Assembly: GCF_037975245.1 (NCBI RefSeq) | Contig: NC_092565.1 | Coordinates: 13,979,499-14,043,498, forward strand | Reading direction: 5' to 3' | Origin: Apostichopus japonicus | Taxonomy: Eukaryota > Echinodermata > Holothuroidea > Aspidochirotida > Stichopodidae | DNA: 64,000 nucleotides | Shown: piece after piece, positions 27,401 through 38,300 of the stretch | How positions within the stretch are numbered: the first letter of the stretch is position 1 | Layout: the number at the start of each line of letters is the position of its first letter | The notes under the pieces: model-generated | Databases searched by the model: none | What the model was told of the DNA's origin: nothing | Seen by the model: only the letters and a program-made list of their open reading frames with translations | Translations under genes and position numbers: made by a program

Positions 27401-30400
27401 TCCTACAAGAACAATTAATACTTTGATCAAATGCATCCATACTACTTGAATCGAACCGTGTCGGTACATGAAGCACATGCCATTATGTAGGCTCAATAGT
27501 GGAAGTAAACAAAGGCATACCTTTCTGGACAGTAAAATGACTCAGTAAAGTAAGCTTACCTGATAACATTTATGGAAGAGTGTGTAACAATTATCATGAA
27601 ATTCAAAAACTTCAAGAGTGTCTTTCCCTCTTTTTTCACAGATTAAAAGCCCACGTAGAAGATGCCACAAAATTTCCTATGTTGATATTTCCAGAAGGTG
27701 AGCATTTACAAGCTTCTTTAGGGCACTGAGTATTGAGTATGACTAGCAGAGTGTCATACTTACTTCATCTAGGTATGGTATAGCCAGAGTGCTGAGGGTG
27801 TGGGGAGACAGGTTAACTTATTTTTACTTGTAATATCCAAATGAGGCAAGTCTTGGGATTTACACTGGTTAGTTTTAATTCCACTCTGCTCTACTCATTG
27901 ATGGGTTTAAAATATCATACTTACTTCGCTTCATCTAGGTACGGTATAGCCAGAGTGCTGAGGGTGTGGGGAGACAGGTTAACATGTTACTTGTAATATC
28001 CAAATGGGTCAAGTCTTGGAATTTACACTGGTTAGTATTGATTCCACTCTACTCTTCTCATTGATTGGTTTAAAATATCATACTTACTTTGCTTCATCTA
28101 GGTACGGTATAGCCAGAGTGCTGAGGGTGTGGGGAGACAGGTTAACATGTTACTTGTAATATCCAAATGGGTCAAGTCTTGGAATTTACACTGGTTAGTT
28201 TTGATTCCACTCTACTCTTCTCATTGATGGGTTTAAAATATCATACTTACTTTGCTTCATCTAGGTACGGTATAGCCAGAGTGCTGAGGGTGTGGGGAGA
28301 CAGGTTAACTTGTTACTTGTAATATCCAAATGGGACAAGTCTTGGGGATTTACACTGGTTAGTTTTGATTCCTCTCTGCTCTTCTCATTGATGGGTTTAA
28401 AATATCATACTTTGGTTCCTCAAGGTACGGTATAGTTATTTTCTTGTCTTTTTGGACAGGTTGGAGGATAACTCAAAGATGTCTCCACATGAATCAAGTG
28501 GAATGCTATAGCACTGTGCATGTTGTGCTGTTACTCCATGCACAACTGTAGCAGTGACTGGGCAACACACAATTGAATCTGAAACCAATTTTTCATGAAA
28601 ACACTTGGATTTTATCAAATTTTTCCTTGGTATCAAACCGTATCATGTGTTTGTGTCCTGCTCAACTTCACTATTAATATTATTAAGTGCCAGACGCATT
28701 CTGTGGTAATACCATGACCAAACTGTCAATAGCCTCATGTTGGTATTCTGTTTTCTCTCTAAAGGTACTTGCATCAATAATACTTCTGTCATGATGTTTA
28801 AAAAAGGCAGCTTTGAAATCGGTGGTGTGATTTATCCAGTTGCAATGAAAGTAAGTGGAAAGTATCCCCTAAATCTTATATAGATCAGTATGAAACATAT
28901 CATGCATATTGGGATGACTCTAAAAAATTAATCATATTGACAAAACAAAATTTGTTTTAAAAAAACCCAAAAGAAATAAATTCATATTAGTGAAGGAAGA
29001 GAAGATATATTTTAATGCCATTTTATAATCTTTAATACCAATGAAGCATTTTGATCTATTATACTTAATAGTGTAATGAAAGTCAGACATTATTTTTATA
29101 TTTATTTCTTTGGCTTGGACGAGTAACTTGACTCAAGACAGAGTGGCGACTCCTGCTCATTGGAGGGTGTGACTTCTGATTCATTTCATTCCTCTTTAAG
29201 ATTGAATGTAAAGGAATGTGCTAAATAATAATAATATTTGCTTTTTATATAGCGCTTTATACCAACGATAGGTTTCAAAGCGCTTTACAGACGATATATT
29301 ACCCCTGGTCAATGATAATCTGTCCCAGAGACAATCCCTCCAATCGGCAGCAGTTATATACTGCGCCCAATGACAAGTTACCTCACAGGTACCCATTTAA
29401 CCCCTGGGTGGAGAGAGGCAAGTGAGATAAAGCATCTTGCCCAAGGACACAACGTAATGAACTAGGCAGGAATCGAACCAGAATCCTTGGATCACAAGTC
29501 CGACGCCTTAGCCAATTGGCCACCACGCTCTCAAATATCCACTGTTACTCCACTAGAGTTGTTCACAAGCCAATCACTCAACATTTACAGTTTGACCAAA
29601 GCGACTGTAGCACAGATTCAACTCGTTCATCCAGTGGGATTCCCCCCCAAAAATTCCCCAAAATCATGTCGATGATAGCAAAAACTTCAAAACTCCTCAA
29701 ATTTTGCTCTTTTTGCAAAGTGTAACACAAATTATGTAAACAGTGCCCTAGCAGGATCATTCATGAGATGTTAGACCATCTTGGAGACAAAAGTACTTTC
29801 ACTCTCCATGTTAAGAAATAGATCCTATTTTACCAAAGTTAGCGTATGTCGCAAGAAATAGCCCAAAACACTAAAGCAGATGAACATACATCATGATGGA
29901 AATTTTTAACCCAAGTTGGTAAATTTTGTTGTAAAGTGTGGATTTCCTTATTATCACATTAGTTCTAAAGGGTTCTTGAGTCACTAATCCATGGGATTTT
30001 ATGCTTACTGCAAATTGGAATATCCAGGGTTTGCCCATGTTATACATAATTTGGAGTGAATAATTTTCTTCCAGTATGATCCAAGATTCTGCGATCCTTT
30101 CTGGAACAGCAGTCAAGACTCGTTCGTGAGATACTTGATCAAGATTATGACAAGCTGGTCTGTTGTCTGTGACATATGGTACCTTCCACCTGAGCATCAA
30201 AAGGTAGGATTCATGAAATGTGTGAAATCATATGTTGAGTGACAGTATTATTGTTTTTTGTAAGGAGGGGAGGGCAAATTAGTGATCCCCTTTGTGCCTC
30301 ACTGGGTCTTGGAGGGGATGGGAGGAGGGGGACTCACGGTGTGGTTCAAAGTGAGTTGTTAGTGTCATTTTAGACCCTAAATAAGTTGAGTGACAGTTTT

Positions 30401-31937
30401 ATTGTTTTTGTCAGGAGGGCAAAATAGTGACCCATTTGTGCCTCACTGGGTCATGGAGGGGGATGGGAGGGGGGGGGAATCACCATGAGGTTAAAAGTGA
30501 GTAGTCAGTGTCATTTTAGACCCTAAATATGTTGAGTGACAGTTTTATTGTTTTGTCAGGAGGGGAGGGCAAAATAGTGATCCCTTTGTGCCTCACTGGG
30601 TCTTGGAGGGGATGAGAGGGGGGGGACTCACCATGAGGTTCAAAGTGAGGTGTCAGTGTCATTTTAGTACATTAACTAAAATCCTTAATGTATCTCAAAA
30701 ATAGTTTCATGTAATTTTTGTAATATATCATGTAGCAATGTTGCAATCAGTGACATCATTGTGCTTAGTTAGCAAGATGAAGCCTCTCCTCTTTGGTTTC
30801 AATGTTATAACAGATCTGTTTTTGTTCTCTCATGGTTTACATATTTCAGGACGGAGAAGATGCAGTGACATTCGCCAACAGAGTAAAGGCAGAGATTGCA
30901 AGCCAGGGAGGCCTTGTGGACTTACTATGGTGAGCATGACTAGTTTTAACTGCTACAATACTAATTACATTAGTTATGTAACCAAAATGTTATGATACCA
31001 TTTATTGTCATGATACTAGTAACGAACATATATTGGGTAAAACTTGTGTGATAGTAGATGAATTAATTAGTTTGATCCTATGTACAATCAATGTGGCTGC
31101 AAGATGTGAAGTCATATTTCATTTCTATCTGGCTTAACAATACTTAAAAATAATCTCAGAGCACTTCCTGGTTAACACACTCTTTGTGTGACGATGCAAT
31201 GAACATCTTCCATTCTAGACCGGTGCAATTAGCTGGCAATTAGTCTGAACGGTAGTAGCTAAACAAGAACATCTCTGTCCTGCTTCTTAAATGCAAATTA
31301 GATCAGACTCAGGTACGTCTACTTTAAAGTGTTGCAGTCCTTGGTGTACTGTCATTTGGTTTGGTTTGAGTAGGAACAGAGTCTAAGAGTATTTAAGATA
31401 TCTTGTAACCTAAATCCACAAGCTACTAATTTATCAGTCATTTTCTAGTGTATATGTATGCAAGGTTAGAGTTGCTACTTTGCAAAAGCAAGCATCTGCT
31501 TTAAAGCTAATGATATTTATGGGGAAGCTTTAATATCTTTGGGAAATAGAATATGATTTTTCCTTAGTGTTTTAGAGAGTTCTCATACTGTACCCCCTTG
31601 CATGTAGGTTAAATATGGTGAGTGGTTTTACTGCCTCCTTAAAAGCTTTATAGCAATTTATATTCTCTTGAGATCCCAGCTTTGCAGTCTTTGTTCTTGT
31701 CACCATGGAAATTGAATGTAAGCGATCAAGCTGATCCTGAGCTCTTTCACATGCTGGCAAAATATATTGCCTAGATGAAGAAGACAAAAGTCAAAGGAAA
31801 CAATTTTTACTAAATTGCTGATATTTATTTTCATTTTTTTTTCTGGCAGGGATGGACAGTTGAAGAGGATGACCGTAAAAAGTTCGTATCGAGAAAAGGA
31901 ACAGGAAGAATACAGCAAACTACTGAAAGGAGACTAG
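12299..31937 (+). CDS. GPAT4: Glycerol-3-phosphate acyltransferase 3/4 (GPAT4-like), complete, 15 coding exons
   Basis: Exons: 12299-12451, 16195-16288, 20780-20925, 21673-21715, 22795-22849, 23883-23948, 25315-25389, 25870-25959, 26524-26617, 27069-27187, 27642-27697, 28765-28850, 30075-30203, 30850-30929, 31850-31937. All junctions are GT-AG and in phase, and sum to 1374 nt, 457 aa (human GPAT4 is 456). The family acylates sn-glycerol-3-phosphate with acyl-CoA at the ER, giving lysophosphatidate, the first step of triacylglycerol and phospholipid synthesis. Visible motifs: NHTTPVD (HX4D) at residues 254-260, GFIER at 282-286, FPEGTCINN at 328-336, YPVAMK at 354-359. Hydrophobic segments lie at about residues 7-33 and again around the exon 6-7 products. 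The C-terminus (GGLVDLLWDG, then LKR) is closer to GPAT4 than GPAT3, but the gene may be the single invertebrate ancestor of both. The start ATG is followed directly by the first hydrophobic segment. Confidence 0.96.
13490..14321 (-). mobile_element. CR1/Jockey-type non-LTR retrotransposon fragment (degenerate reverse transcriptase)
   Basis: On the minus strand an open stretch at 13926-14321 contains GVPQGSILDPVLF and, at 14103-14126, FADDTQLY, the reverse transcriptase catalytic block. Further 3' (about 13540-13680) out-of-frame pieces read IQNRAA and LEELHWLPIRFRIDYNIL, typical of the C-terminal part of CR1/Jockey-clade ORF2. The element is 5' truncated, carries stops and frameshifts, and lies in GPAT4 intron 1. 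Confidence 0.8.
16195..16288 (+). CDS. GPAT4: GPAT4 exon 2
   Basis: The acceptor is GTCTATAG and the donor CACAAG|GTATAA, phase 0 to 1. It encodes FGRQRVEIACKDHGLQSNL and a Gln/Ser-rich stretch. This is the least conserved part of the protein, so the call rests on phase and position. Confidence 0.8.
16895..17060. mobile_element. Foldback element (166 bp) with 35 bp inverted arms
   Basis: The left arm starts GGGGTTAATCAACGGTCTAG and the right arm, reverse complemented, starts the same. The arms agree over 35 bp with three mismatches. A related partial arm (GGTTAATCCTGTGAGTAAC) lies at about 16766. It is in GPAT4 intron 2 and has no coding capacity, so it is MITE-like. Confidence 0.6.
18181..18425. 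repeat. Imperfect inverted repeat, possible MITE
   Basis: The left arm (GGCCCAAAAATTTGGGCTAT, then TGACTGGCTAA) pairs with a right arm at about 18389-18417 (TTTGCCAGTAAATAGCCCAA, then ATTTTGAGGC). The arms are about 30 bp with several mismatches, and a T run sits inside. GPAT4 intron 2. Confidence 0.4.
20780..20925 (+). CDS. GPAT4: GPAT4 exon 3, with internal perfect hairpin
   Basis: Acceptor TTTTATCAG, donor GTAGAG|GTAGGT, phase 1 to 0. The end reads EFDLSHVCYLCKKGVE, matching vertebrate EFELSDIFYFCRKGME. The codons for DKSNSPQEFDLS lie in a perfect 16 bp inverted repeat (20855-20870 and 20878-20893). Confidence 0.93.
21047..21172 (+). repeat. G-rich minisatellite (GGGGAGGTTGG-type)
   Basis: About ten tandem units of GGGGAGGTTGGGAAGG with small variants, in GPAT4 intron 3. 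The Ser/Pro/Thr-rich open frames on the other strand are products of the repeat. Confidence 0.85.
21673..21715 (+). CDS. GPAT4: GPAT4 exon 4
   Basis: A 43 nt exon between TATTCCTCAG and GTGAGT, phase 0 to 1. It encodes AIIDDDVTKCFSAE, matching the vertebrate IMDDEVTKRFSAEE. Confidence 0.94.
22795..22849 (+). CDS. GPAT4: GPAT4 exon 5
   Basis: A 55 nt exon, acceptor TATGTCAG, donor CTAAG|GTAAGG, phase 1 to 2. It encodes LGSWNLLTRTSMRYQYL, matching LESWNLLSRTNYNFQYI. Confidence 0.94.
23883..23948 (+). CDS. GPAT4: GPAT4 exon 6, membrane segment
   Basis: Acceptor ATCTACAG, donor GTCAG|GTTAGT, phase 2 to 2. It encodes IRLTVLWSLGFLFRYFVLLP, part of the hydrophobic hairpin before the acyltransferase domain. 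Confidence 0.94.
24211..24973 (+). repeat. 20 bp minisatellite, roughly 39 copies
   Basis: Tandem copies of AGATTAACATGAGAAAGAAC, with a recurrent 19 bp variant (GATAACATG) and ATTAG/ACGTG substitutions. GPAT4 intron 6. There are no spacers, so it is not a CRISPR array. Confidence 0.93.
25315..25389 (+). CDS. GPAT4: GPAT4 exon 7, membrane segment
   Basis: Acceptor CATCGCAG, donor TCAAA|GTAATT, phase 2 to 2. It encodes TFTLVVAIGYMIMSASFLGY, then LPESK, which aligns with the second vertebrate hydrophobic segment ending GYLPNGR. Confidence 0.93.
25870..25959 (+). CDS. GPAT4: GPAT4 exon 8
   Basis: Acceptor TGTTGCAG, donor AACCT|GTAAGT, phase 2 to 2. It encodes FKAGLSRYCLLTVYTLASRA and FSASLTFHN, which precede the acyltransferase core. 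Confidence 0.92.
26524..26617 (+). CDS. GPAT4: GPAT4 exon 9, acyltransferase motif I
   Basis: Acceptor TTCGCAG, donor CATAT|GTGAGT, phase 2 to 0. It encodes ENRAKGGGICVANHTTPVDV with the catalytic HX4D motif (His255, Asp260). Confidence 0.97.
27069..27187 (+). CDS. GPAT4: GPAT4 exon 10, motif II
   Basis: Acceptor TTTTTCAG, donor AACAG|GTCAGT, phase 0 to 2. It encodes IGQKHTGFVGFIERLM and HIWFDRSEMRDRQKVTN, which align with the vertebrate VGQVHGGLMGVIQRAM and HVWFERSEVKDRHL. Confidence 0.96.
27642..27697 (+). CDS. GPAT4: GPAT4 exon 11, start of motif III
   Basis: Acceptor TTTCACAG, donor AGAAG|GTGAGC, phase 2 to 1. It encodes LKAHVEDATKFPMLIFPE; the FPEG motif is split by the following intron. 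Confidence 0.96.
27752..28436 (+). repeat. 163 bp tandem array, about four copies
   Basis: Copies of a unit starting GGTACGGTATAGCCAGAGTG recur with periods of about 166, 163, 163 and 160 bp, the last cut short at about 28436. Units contain GGGGAGACAGGTTAAC, then ATATCCAAATGGG. GPAT4 intron 11. Confidence 0.88.
28765..28850 (+). CDS. GPAT4: GPAT4 exon 12, motifs III-IV
   Basis: Acceptor CTCTAAAG, donor ATGAAA|GTAAGT, phase 1 to 0. It encodes TCINNTSVMMFKKGSFEIGG and VIYPVAMK, nearly identical to the vertebrate enzymes. Confidence 0.97.
29225..29534 (-). mobile_element. tRNA-derived SINE
   Basis: On the minus strand the head is tRNA-like: GTGGTGGCCAATTGGCTAAG (A box), then GGTTCGATTCC (B box). 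A middle part with TTGGGCAAGATGCTTTATC follows, then a tail with AAAGCGCTTTGAAACC-like and TATAAAGCGCTATATAAA-like words ending in TTATTATTATT repeats. It lies in GPAT4 intron 12. The structure fits the invertebrate SINEs with a conserved central domain. No clear target duplication was found. Confidence 0.78.
30075..30203 (+). CDS. GPAT4: GPAT4 exon 13
   Basis: Acceptor CTTCCAG, donor AAAAG|GTAGGA, phase 0 to 0. It encodes YDPRFCDPFWNSSQDSFVRY, then MTSWSVVCDIWYLPPE, which is highly conserved. Confidence 0.97.
30234..30660 (+). repeat. Tandem array of about 150 bp, three copies
   Basis: Three units each run GTTGAGTGACAGTNTTATTG, a G-rich AGGGCAAA part, TTTGTGCCTCACTGGGTC, GGGGATGGGAGG and AGTGTCATTTTAGACCC. 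They start near 30234, 30385 and 30531. GPAT4 intron 13. Confidence 0.85.
30850..30929 (+). CDS. GPAT4: GPAT4 exon 14
   Basis: Acceptor TATTTCAG, donor CTATG|GTGAGC, phase 0 to 2. It encodes DGEDAVTFANRVKAEIASQG and GLVDLL. Confidence 0.97.
31850..31937 (+). CDS. GPAT4: GPAT4 exon 15, C-terminus and stop
   Basis: The acceptor TCTGGCAG completes the Trp codon of LLWDG. Then come LKRMTVKSSYREKEQEEYSK, LLKGD and TAG at 31935-31937. Confidence 0.95.
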
Positions 31938-33070
31938 CCAACTCATCCGAAGGAGATGTCGTCGTCGATGGACAAAATAGTTGCATCAGCTTGAAGACCA
32001 CAACATCAAAATATGAAGTCATAGGAGCAGACTGTTTGGTATCCATGGTGACAGAAGATCACTCATATGTGATTCTTTAGGAATAGAAACTCCGGTAGCA
32101 TCCTCCACACTCAGACCTACAGATTTACAGATGTTGGTTGCTAGGTGATTGAACATTGGGTTATGTATAGATGACTAGAGCTGCTTGAAGTGTACAGTTG
32201 GTTGGTGTGTCGTTCAATGGAAGCGTACTTGGCACCATCATATTACAGCATCTTTATGAACCAAATGTGAAAATGCTACAGGTGACATTTTCTGGACCAT
32301 GTCATAAATTAGTCGCAAAGTTTGCAACATCCTACCATAAGATTCCCTTCTTTCAGACTAATTCTTTAAATTTGAAATGGATCAAAATGATTTTTTACAG
32401 GGTAACCCAGACCATTTCGGAGTCATTCGTAGTGGCACTGCCATACTGCCATTGCACCTCTATTACACTGCTTATCAATAGTGGCTGTTATTTCTACAAT
32501 TTAGTGTCTTAATAGCTCCACTGCTAAAATGGACATTTATCAGACCCATGGAGTCTCAATTTCTTTTAGGAACAAAGCTTGCCTGCCATTGGTTTTGGAT
32601 TTAATTACAAATGTGCTAATTAGGCGTGAATTTTTTTTGTAACTAACTAGTATATGAAACAAATGTGTTTAGTATGTATGACACAGTTGATCCTGGCTGT
32701 ATTAAAAATATGACAACGGAAATTTAAGTTAGTTAAAAAAAAAATTAAGCCCAGCATAACATTATGTATGTACTGTATGTATTTTAAATCCTCCTGCAAG
32801 CAGGAACTCGTGAAGAAGCCTCATTGGCATATCAAAGCTGCAAGCTGACCGAAGTCAGTCTCTTACATTCATATTTAACGTCCATGATTATGATTTGTCA
32901 TTAAATCTGTAACTGGACGACATACATTAATCTTGGAGTGGCTCGAACTTATGATTGAACTTATGATTGAAAGGCACCGGTGTTAACATTATTGAAATAT
33001 TTTTGTTATGAATTATTTCTTATCTACTGTTATTGTTTAAGAAAAATAAAATTTTATTTTTAATGTACAC
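31938..33070 (+). other. Likely GPAT4 3' untranslated region
   Basis: About 1.1 kb of non-coding sequence runs from the stop to an AATAAA at 33045-33050. No open frame in it resembles a known protein. Confidence 0.55.
33045..33050 (+). terminator. GPAT4 polyadenylation signal candidate
   Basis: AATAAA in an A/T-rich context, 1.1 kb after the GPAT4 stop and before the convergent SGSH gene. Confidence 0.5.
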
Positions 33071-33921
33071 ATCTATTTAATATGGGTAATTGACTTTATT
33101 TCATATATTTGTTTCAATGGTTTACAATATCGACAACTTTCATGTTTTCTTGAATCACAGACATGAACTGATTTTCAGATGGGCAGTGTAATAAAAATCC
33201 TTGCAAAGATAATCAAGAAAATGATGGTGTTATAGAAAGTTGCCTTTTTTCTTTTTTGTTGTGATTCAGAGTTCATCCAATCTGCTAACAAAAATTCAAG
33301 TTCTTGACAACTTGGTTTTTGCAGCTGACTGATCGAGTTAACGAATAAAAGTTTGTCATTATTGCAAAATCATTTTAAGTTTCTGTCTTGTCAACTAGAA
33401 GGGTTTATACATTTCGATGTCTCATGCATTCTTGAGAGAATGAAATACTTTCCGTGTTTTCAACAGGAAACCAAACGTATAATTATATATTGCACAAAGA
33501 CACTTCTTCCTATTAGGGCATTGAATTCTTAAACAGCATGGCCTGTATTTGCTGTTTATTCAAAAATTCATATATAAATGTTATTAACTGATTGTTTGTA
33601 GAGTGTAAGTCCATTTATGCACAACTGGATTTTTGGAAAGCCACCCAAGTCTTAGAACAAAGTCATTTTCTTAAATAAGAAATACCGTTTGTGTTCGAGC
33701 CAATTTCTCAGTGAAAAAAATATTCGTTATTACCACAGAATCATTTTTCAATTGACACCATTAAAAATTGTTGTTCTTTCTAGTGGAAGTTATGAATGAT
33801 TTAATGATGTTAAAAGAATGAAAGAGAATTAGGATTTGAATATCACACTGTTATGCAAGTATAAAAAGACACAGAAAATAATAAAGTGAACATCAATGAA
33901 ACATTGGCTCTTTGTTATATC

Positions 33922-33927
33922 TTTATT
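33922..33927 (-). terminator. SGSH polyadenylation signal candidate
   Basis: AATAAA on the minus strand, about 600 bp after the SGSH stop. If used, the 3' ends of GPAT4 and SGSH are about 0.9 kb apart and do not overlap. Confidence 0.4.
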
Positions 33928-34529
33928 GATTATTATAAAAATAAATTTAAAAGCATCATTTTGATTGTTAAACTTTCAGCTATCTTATGCACTAAATTCT
34001 CTTCTAGATTTCCAACTTGATGAGCTCCACCCAAAACTGGATAACTCCTTAACTAAGACTAATGTCACCTACCAGTATGAATAAGCCAACATGAATAATA
34101 TTTCTGTACTAAACTCTGCCTTCAATTATATGAAACAATTTAATGCTGTGGAATTCCTTACATTTTTGGCAATGGTTAAGACTGCCTTGTGATGACTGGT
34201 ACAAACGTTGCAAAGTGGATTACTTACATGAGATACAAAATTAAGACCACCTTTGGCAAGATCTGGAATACCTACCACATTTGAAAAGATCTGGAATACC
34301 TACAACCTTTGACAAATAAATGACCATTTTCCTGTTAGTGACTGTTAACTAGTGTACTAAGGAAGAACTTCATACACTGCACCAATTTAGAAAGTCTCCT
34401 CTCCCTCCCATAACACTCCCCATACCCACACTCCCCATACCCCCCCCCCCCCCCAACATTACCTCCCACTTTATACATGTACATACATAATGAACACTGT
34501 TCTTACTTTGAATGCTTTAACATTACTTT

Positions 34530-35314
34530 CTAGAGTCCATTATCCAAAGGCATACACTGGTGGTTGTATTTGTAAGCCCCTGCATCTTGAAGGACACCCC
34601 ATGGAGCACAGATAAAGGGGTCAGAGGTCACATTTTGCCAGTTTAATAACTGCAGTTTCATGTCTTTCAATATCGCAGAATATTGCTCCTCCATGGCCAC
34701 GTTTCTTGTCTCCTGTGGGTCCTCTTTGAGATCAAACAACTCCCATTCCGGCCTGTTGTAGTATTTTTGAAGGTTTGAAAACCAATGTAAGGGCTGGCCC
34801 TCACGAGTCCTGTTCAAAATATCTTGGAAGGTACCGGAGATATAAAAATCCTGATCAATTGGGAAGGGCATCCGGAAATTCAGATTGTGTATGAGTCTCA
34901 TGGTTCGTGTACGCAGTGCTCTCATTGGATAAAACATTGTGATTTCATGAAGGTCTTGGCTCATGAAGGCTCGGTCGAACCCCTCCGTTGGTTCCTCGTG
35001 CAAAAGTGGAAGTAAAGACTTCCCCGTCAGTTCAACATCTTTCGTTTTCCCAAAAATGTGATAACTTGGGTAAGTGACGTTAAACCAGTCCAACACTGTG
35101 GGTACTATATCTACCAGGCTAGCAAAGGCTTCTGTGGTTTGTCCGTTTCTGTCTTTCGTGAGTGGTGAGGACACCAGCAACGGCTCCATGGTGCTGGGTT
35201 CGTAGGCATTTGTCCTGCCGTAGGGGAATGGAATACCATTGTCAGAGGAGTACAATATCAGGGTATTGTCACTGTAACCTGCTGCTTCTAATTCTTTAAG
35301 TACAAGACCAATTC
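34530..35314 (-). CDS. SGSH: SGSH exon 5, C-terminal half and stop
   Basis: The acceptor TTTCCAG completes the Gly codon of LDQG. 785 nt carry [32 protein letters not shown] and FICAPWGVL and end with TAG at 34532-34530. Confidence 0.97.
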
Positions 35315-38300
35315 CTGGAAAAGTAAACAATAACAACATGGCAAGTCATCGAAATGTCTTAATAACTGGAAATGTAAAAATCTTAACAAGGCGACCGAGA
35401 AGCAGCTGAAATAAACAATGTTGAATAACTGTGCAACGTTTCTGTATTCTAGAATGAAAACTATTAACACCTTATGTTGAAAGCAAGTTTCCTGTGTGTT
35501 CACATAGCAGTTCACATAGCAGCTGCTTTTTCAATCCTGGTTATGATATTATAAACAATTGAAGAGCACTCAAGAGGTGTGTTGCCTGCAACAGTAGTTA
35601 CAAATGCTTGCTTGTTTGTTTGTTTATAATGGCACCTTAAATATTTGTGCCACTCAAAAGAGCAACTCAACACAATGTTTTACCTTATCAATCTACTTTA
35701 TCAAAAATTTTATCCAGAAGGAATTTTATCCCATCGATGTTGCAGGAAGAAGATAGATTGTTATCCATGAGAATGGCTTTACCCAAAGTGAATAGGTTTG
35801 TTAGAATTTGGCTTATAGTGGCCAGCCACAATCATCACAGAGGCATGACCATATCTATAGCTTGTGGCCCCTGAATGAATTATGAAACTTTTTTGAAAGG
35901 AGTGATGTCTGAGACTTTTTGGGGGAGGAGGAGGGGGGGGGGGGGGGGTGATGCATATTGCTTAGTAGTCTGCTCACTGTATATATGAGGTTTTTACACC
36001 GGATGGATCTTCTTCAGAGGCAGTTTGACTCTGCAGAAGATCCAATCTTTCATACAGTTAGTTACACATCCAGTTTTTGAGAAGATGAGTGTTTGTTGAT
36101 TTTAGTTCTTTTTTCTCTTACCTTGATCTAAGCGGCTTATTGTAGTATACTGAGCGGATAACTCTTCCCTAACTATGGGTGTGTCTGGTACAAAATATGG
36201 AACAATGACATCTTTTGGGTCATAAAGGACCGGTTTCCAGTCTGGCATAGTTCCCATTCCTGCTTCTCCATTGCCAAACTTTTCACAGAAAGCACCATAC
36301 TCTGGATGGGTATGGCCACATCGATGAGGGTCGTGGAAACCAATGTAAAGGAAAAACGGCCTGCAGAAATACAAAGTTAGGTATCTTTAAAAACATGAAA
36401 AGCTCCCATCACAAAGGAACAGCCTAGCTGTATTACAACAATAAGAAGCAGACTATTGATAGGAATGAAGGGCAGTGCAAAGTGGACGATTTGGGTGGTC
36501 CCAAGCATCAAAGCTATGAGGCAAATCTGAACCACAAGAACAGTCTTCATCTGTAGATAGTATTTTCTAAGCATATTAATGCATCAGGAACTACCTAGTT
36601 CAATATTGGAATGAATTTTCTGTTCTTTGTCTGTAAATGTTAGAAAGAGACAAACAAAGAACAGCTTAAAGGCATTGAAGACTCGCCCCAAACCGCATGC
36701 CGCGCTCTGAAAAGGTTAACTTTCCGTCGCTTGCAAGTGAAGTTTTCGTCTTGTCCCTACAAAATGCAGACAGTAATGAAACGTGATACCTTGTTATCTT
36801 TAATCTAGACCTGAGATGTCCATCGCTGCTATGTACACTGTGTTGTGGGTATTGACCGTAGCTGTATGTATTGACTGTACACTAGTGTCTAATTACCGAC
36901 GGTAGCAAGCTGTGTGTGTATTTTCTGGGATCGATGGTGGTATCTAACACCTCTGGTACACCTCATTCGAAACTAGGTCAGATTACCGGCATGAGACATT
37001 TCTTTGTGCGCGAGTCTTCAATTCCTTTAAGGATACTTCACAGGGATGGCAACAGTAAATTTCAGTATAACACCTTTGATGGAGCACACACATATATACC
37101 TACACAATAGCACGACACTGAATTAAACGAGTCGAGCTTAGCATCACAAATTGTTTTAAGTGTTTTCTTATATACCTCTCATCTTGTGTTTGAAAGAACT
37201 TCTGTGTTAATTCTTTCATCTTGGTGATATTTCTCCCCACCTGAAGTATGGAATAATCCTCTCCTGAATATTCAAATTCAAATGGATAGACACTTTCTGG
37301 GCCAACATGTTTCTTCCCGATAAGGCCTGTGAAAACAAAATTTTATTATTTCTTCCACAAGTGAACAGCATACATAATCTTGGAAGGGAAATCAGATGAA
37401 TACAATATTCACATGTCATATGCTAATTGTTGTGACACATAATTGATCACTGATATTTGATATTTGTGACCATTTTACACAATCCAATATTTGGAAATAG
37501 GTAGAATTTCTTGAGAGCCAAGACTGCACCCAATTGGCTCTGATAAAACTTATTTTGACTGATAACGTAATATTATTCAAGTTTGATTTATTCTTAAAAA
37601 AGGCTTTTGGTAATGCAATAATAGTAAAAAAGACCAATCAAATTTAAGGAAATAAACATAATAACAAACCTGTTCGTATATTTGAGTTGTTTAATATCTT
37701 CGACAGACTCTGAACTTCATCAAATGATTCAAAGTGATGATACGTATTGTGAAGACCATACATTCCATTTTGATGCTCTGGTAGTCCAGTCAGTATCGCC
37801 GACCGACTTGGAGAACAGCTACTCACAGAGGTGTAGGCATGTTTAAAAATAAGGCTCTTAGCTGCTAAAGCATTGAGATTGGGTGTCTTGCAAACTGTGT
37901 TGTTGTAAACTTGAGTCTCAAAACCAGCATCATCAGCTAAAATTAAATTAAATTAAAAAAACAGGAATTAAATATTAGATCAATTAATATCAAAGTCATA
38001 TTTTATGTCATCATTCATAAAAAATATATCCATACATAGAATTTTGCAATTTTAGCCACTTGCTCAAAGCTCAAAAGTGCAAGTGCACAAAAATTAAATC
38101 TACTTGCTAAAATCAAATTCCCATTGAGATTTCCTTGATTTAAGGAAGGATATATATATATACTGGCAGTAAATTGTCAGTGCTTTTTGTTTTCTACTGC
38201 CAAACTAAATAACTACATGCTAGGCCCTTTTTTTTAAGTTTAAATACTGTTTAACTAAGTCTTGCTTAATCTACTGATATGTAACAAGTTTTCATGTAAT

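Noticed and set aside
29470-29534. Functional tRNA gene on the minus strand
   Set aside because: The A and B boxes are present, but the stems do not close as a tRNA and the sequence runs on into a SINE body and tail.
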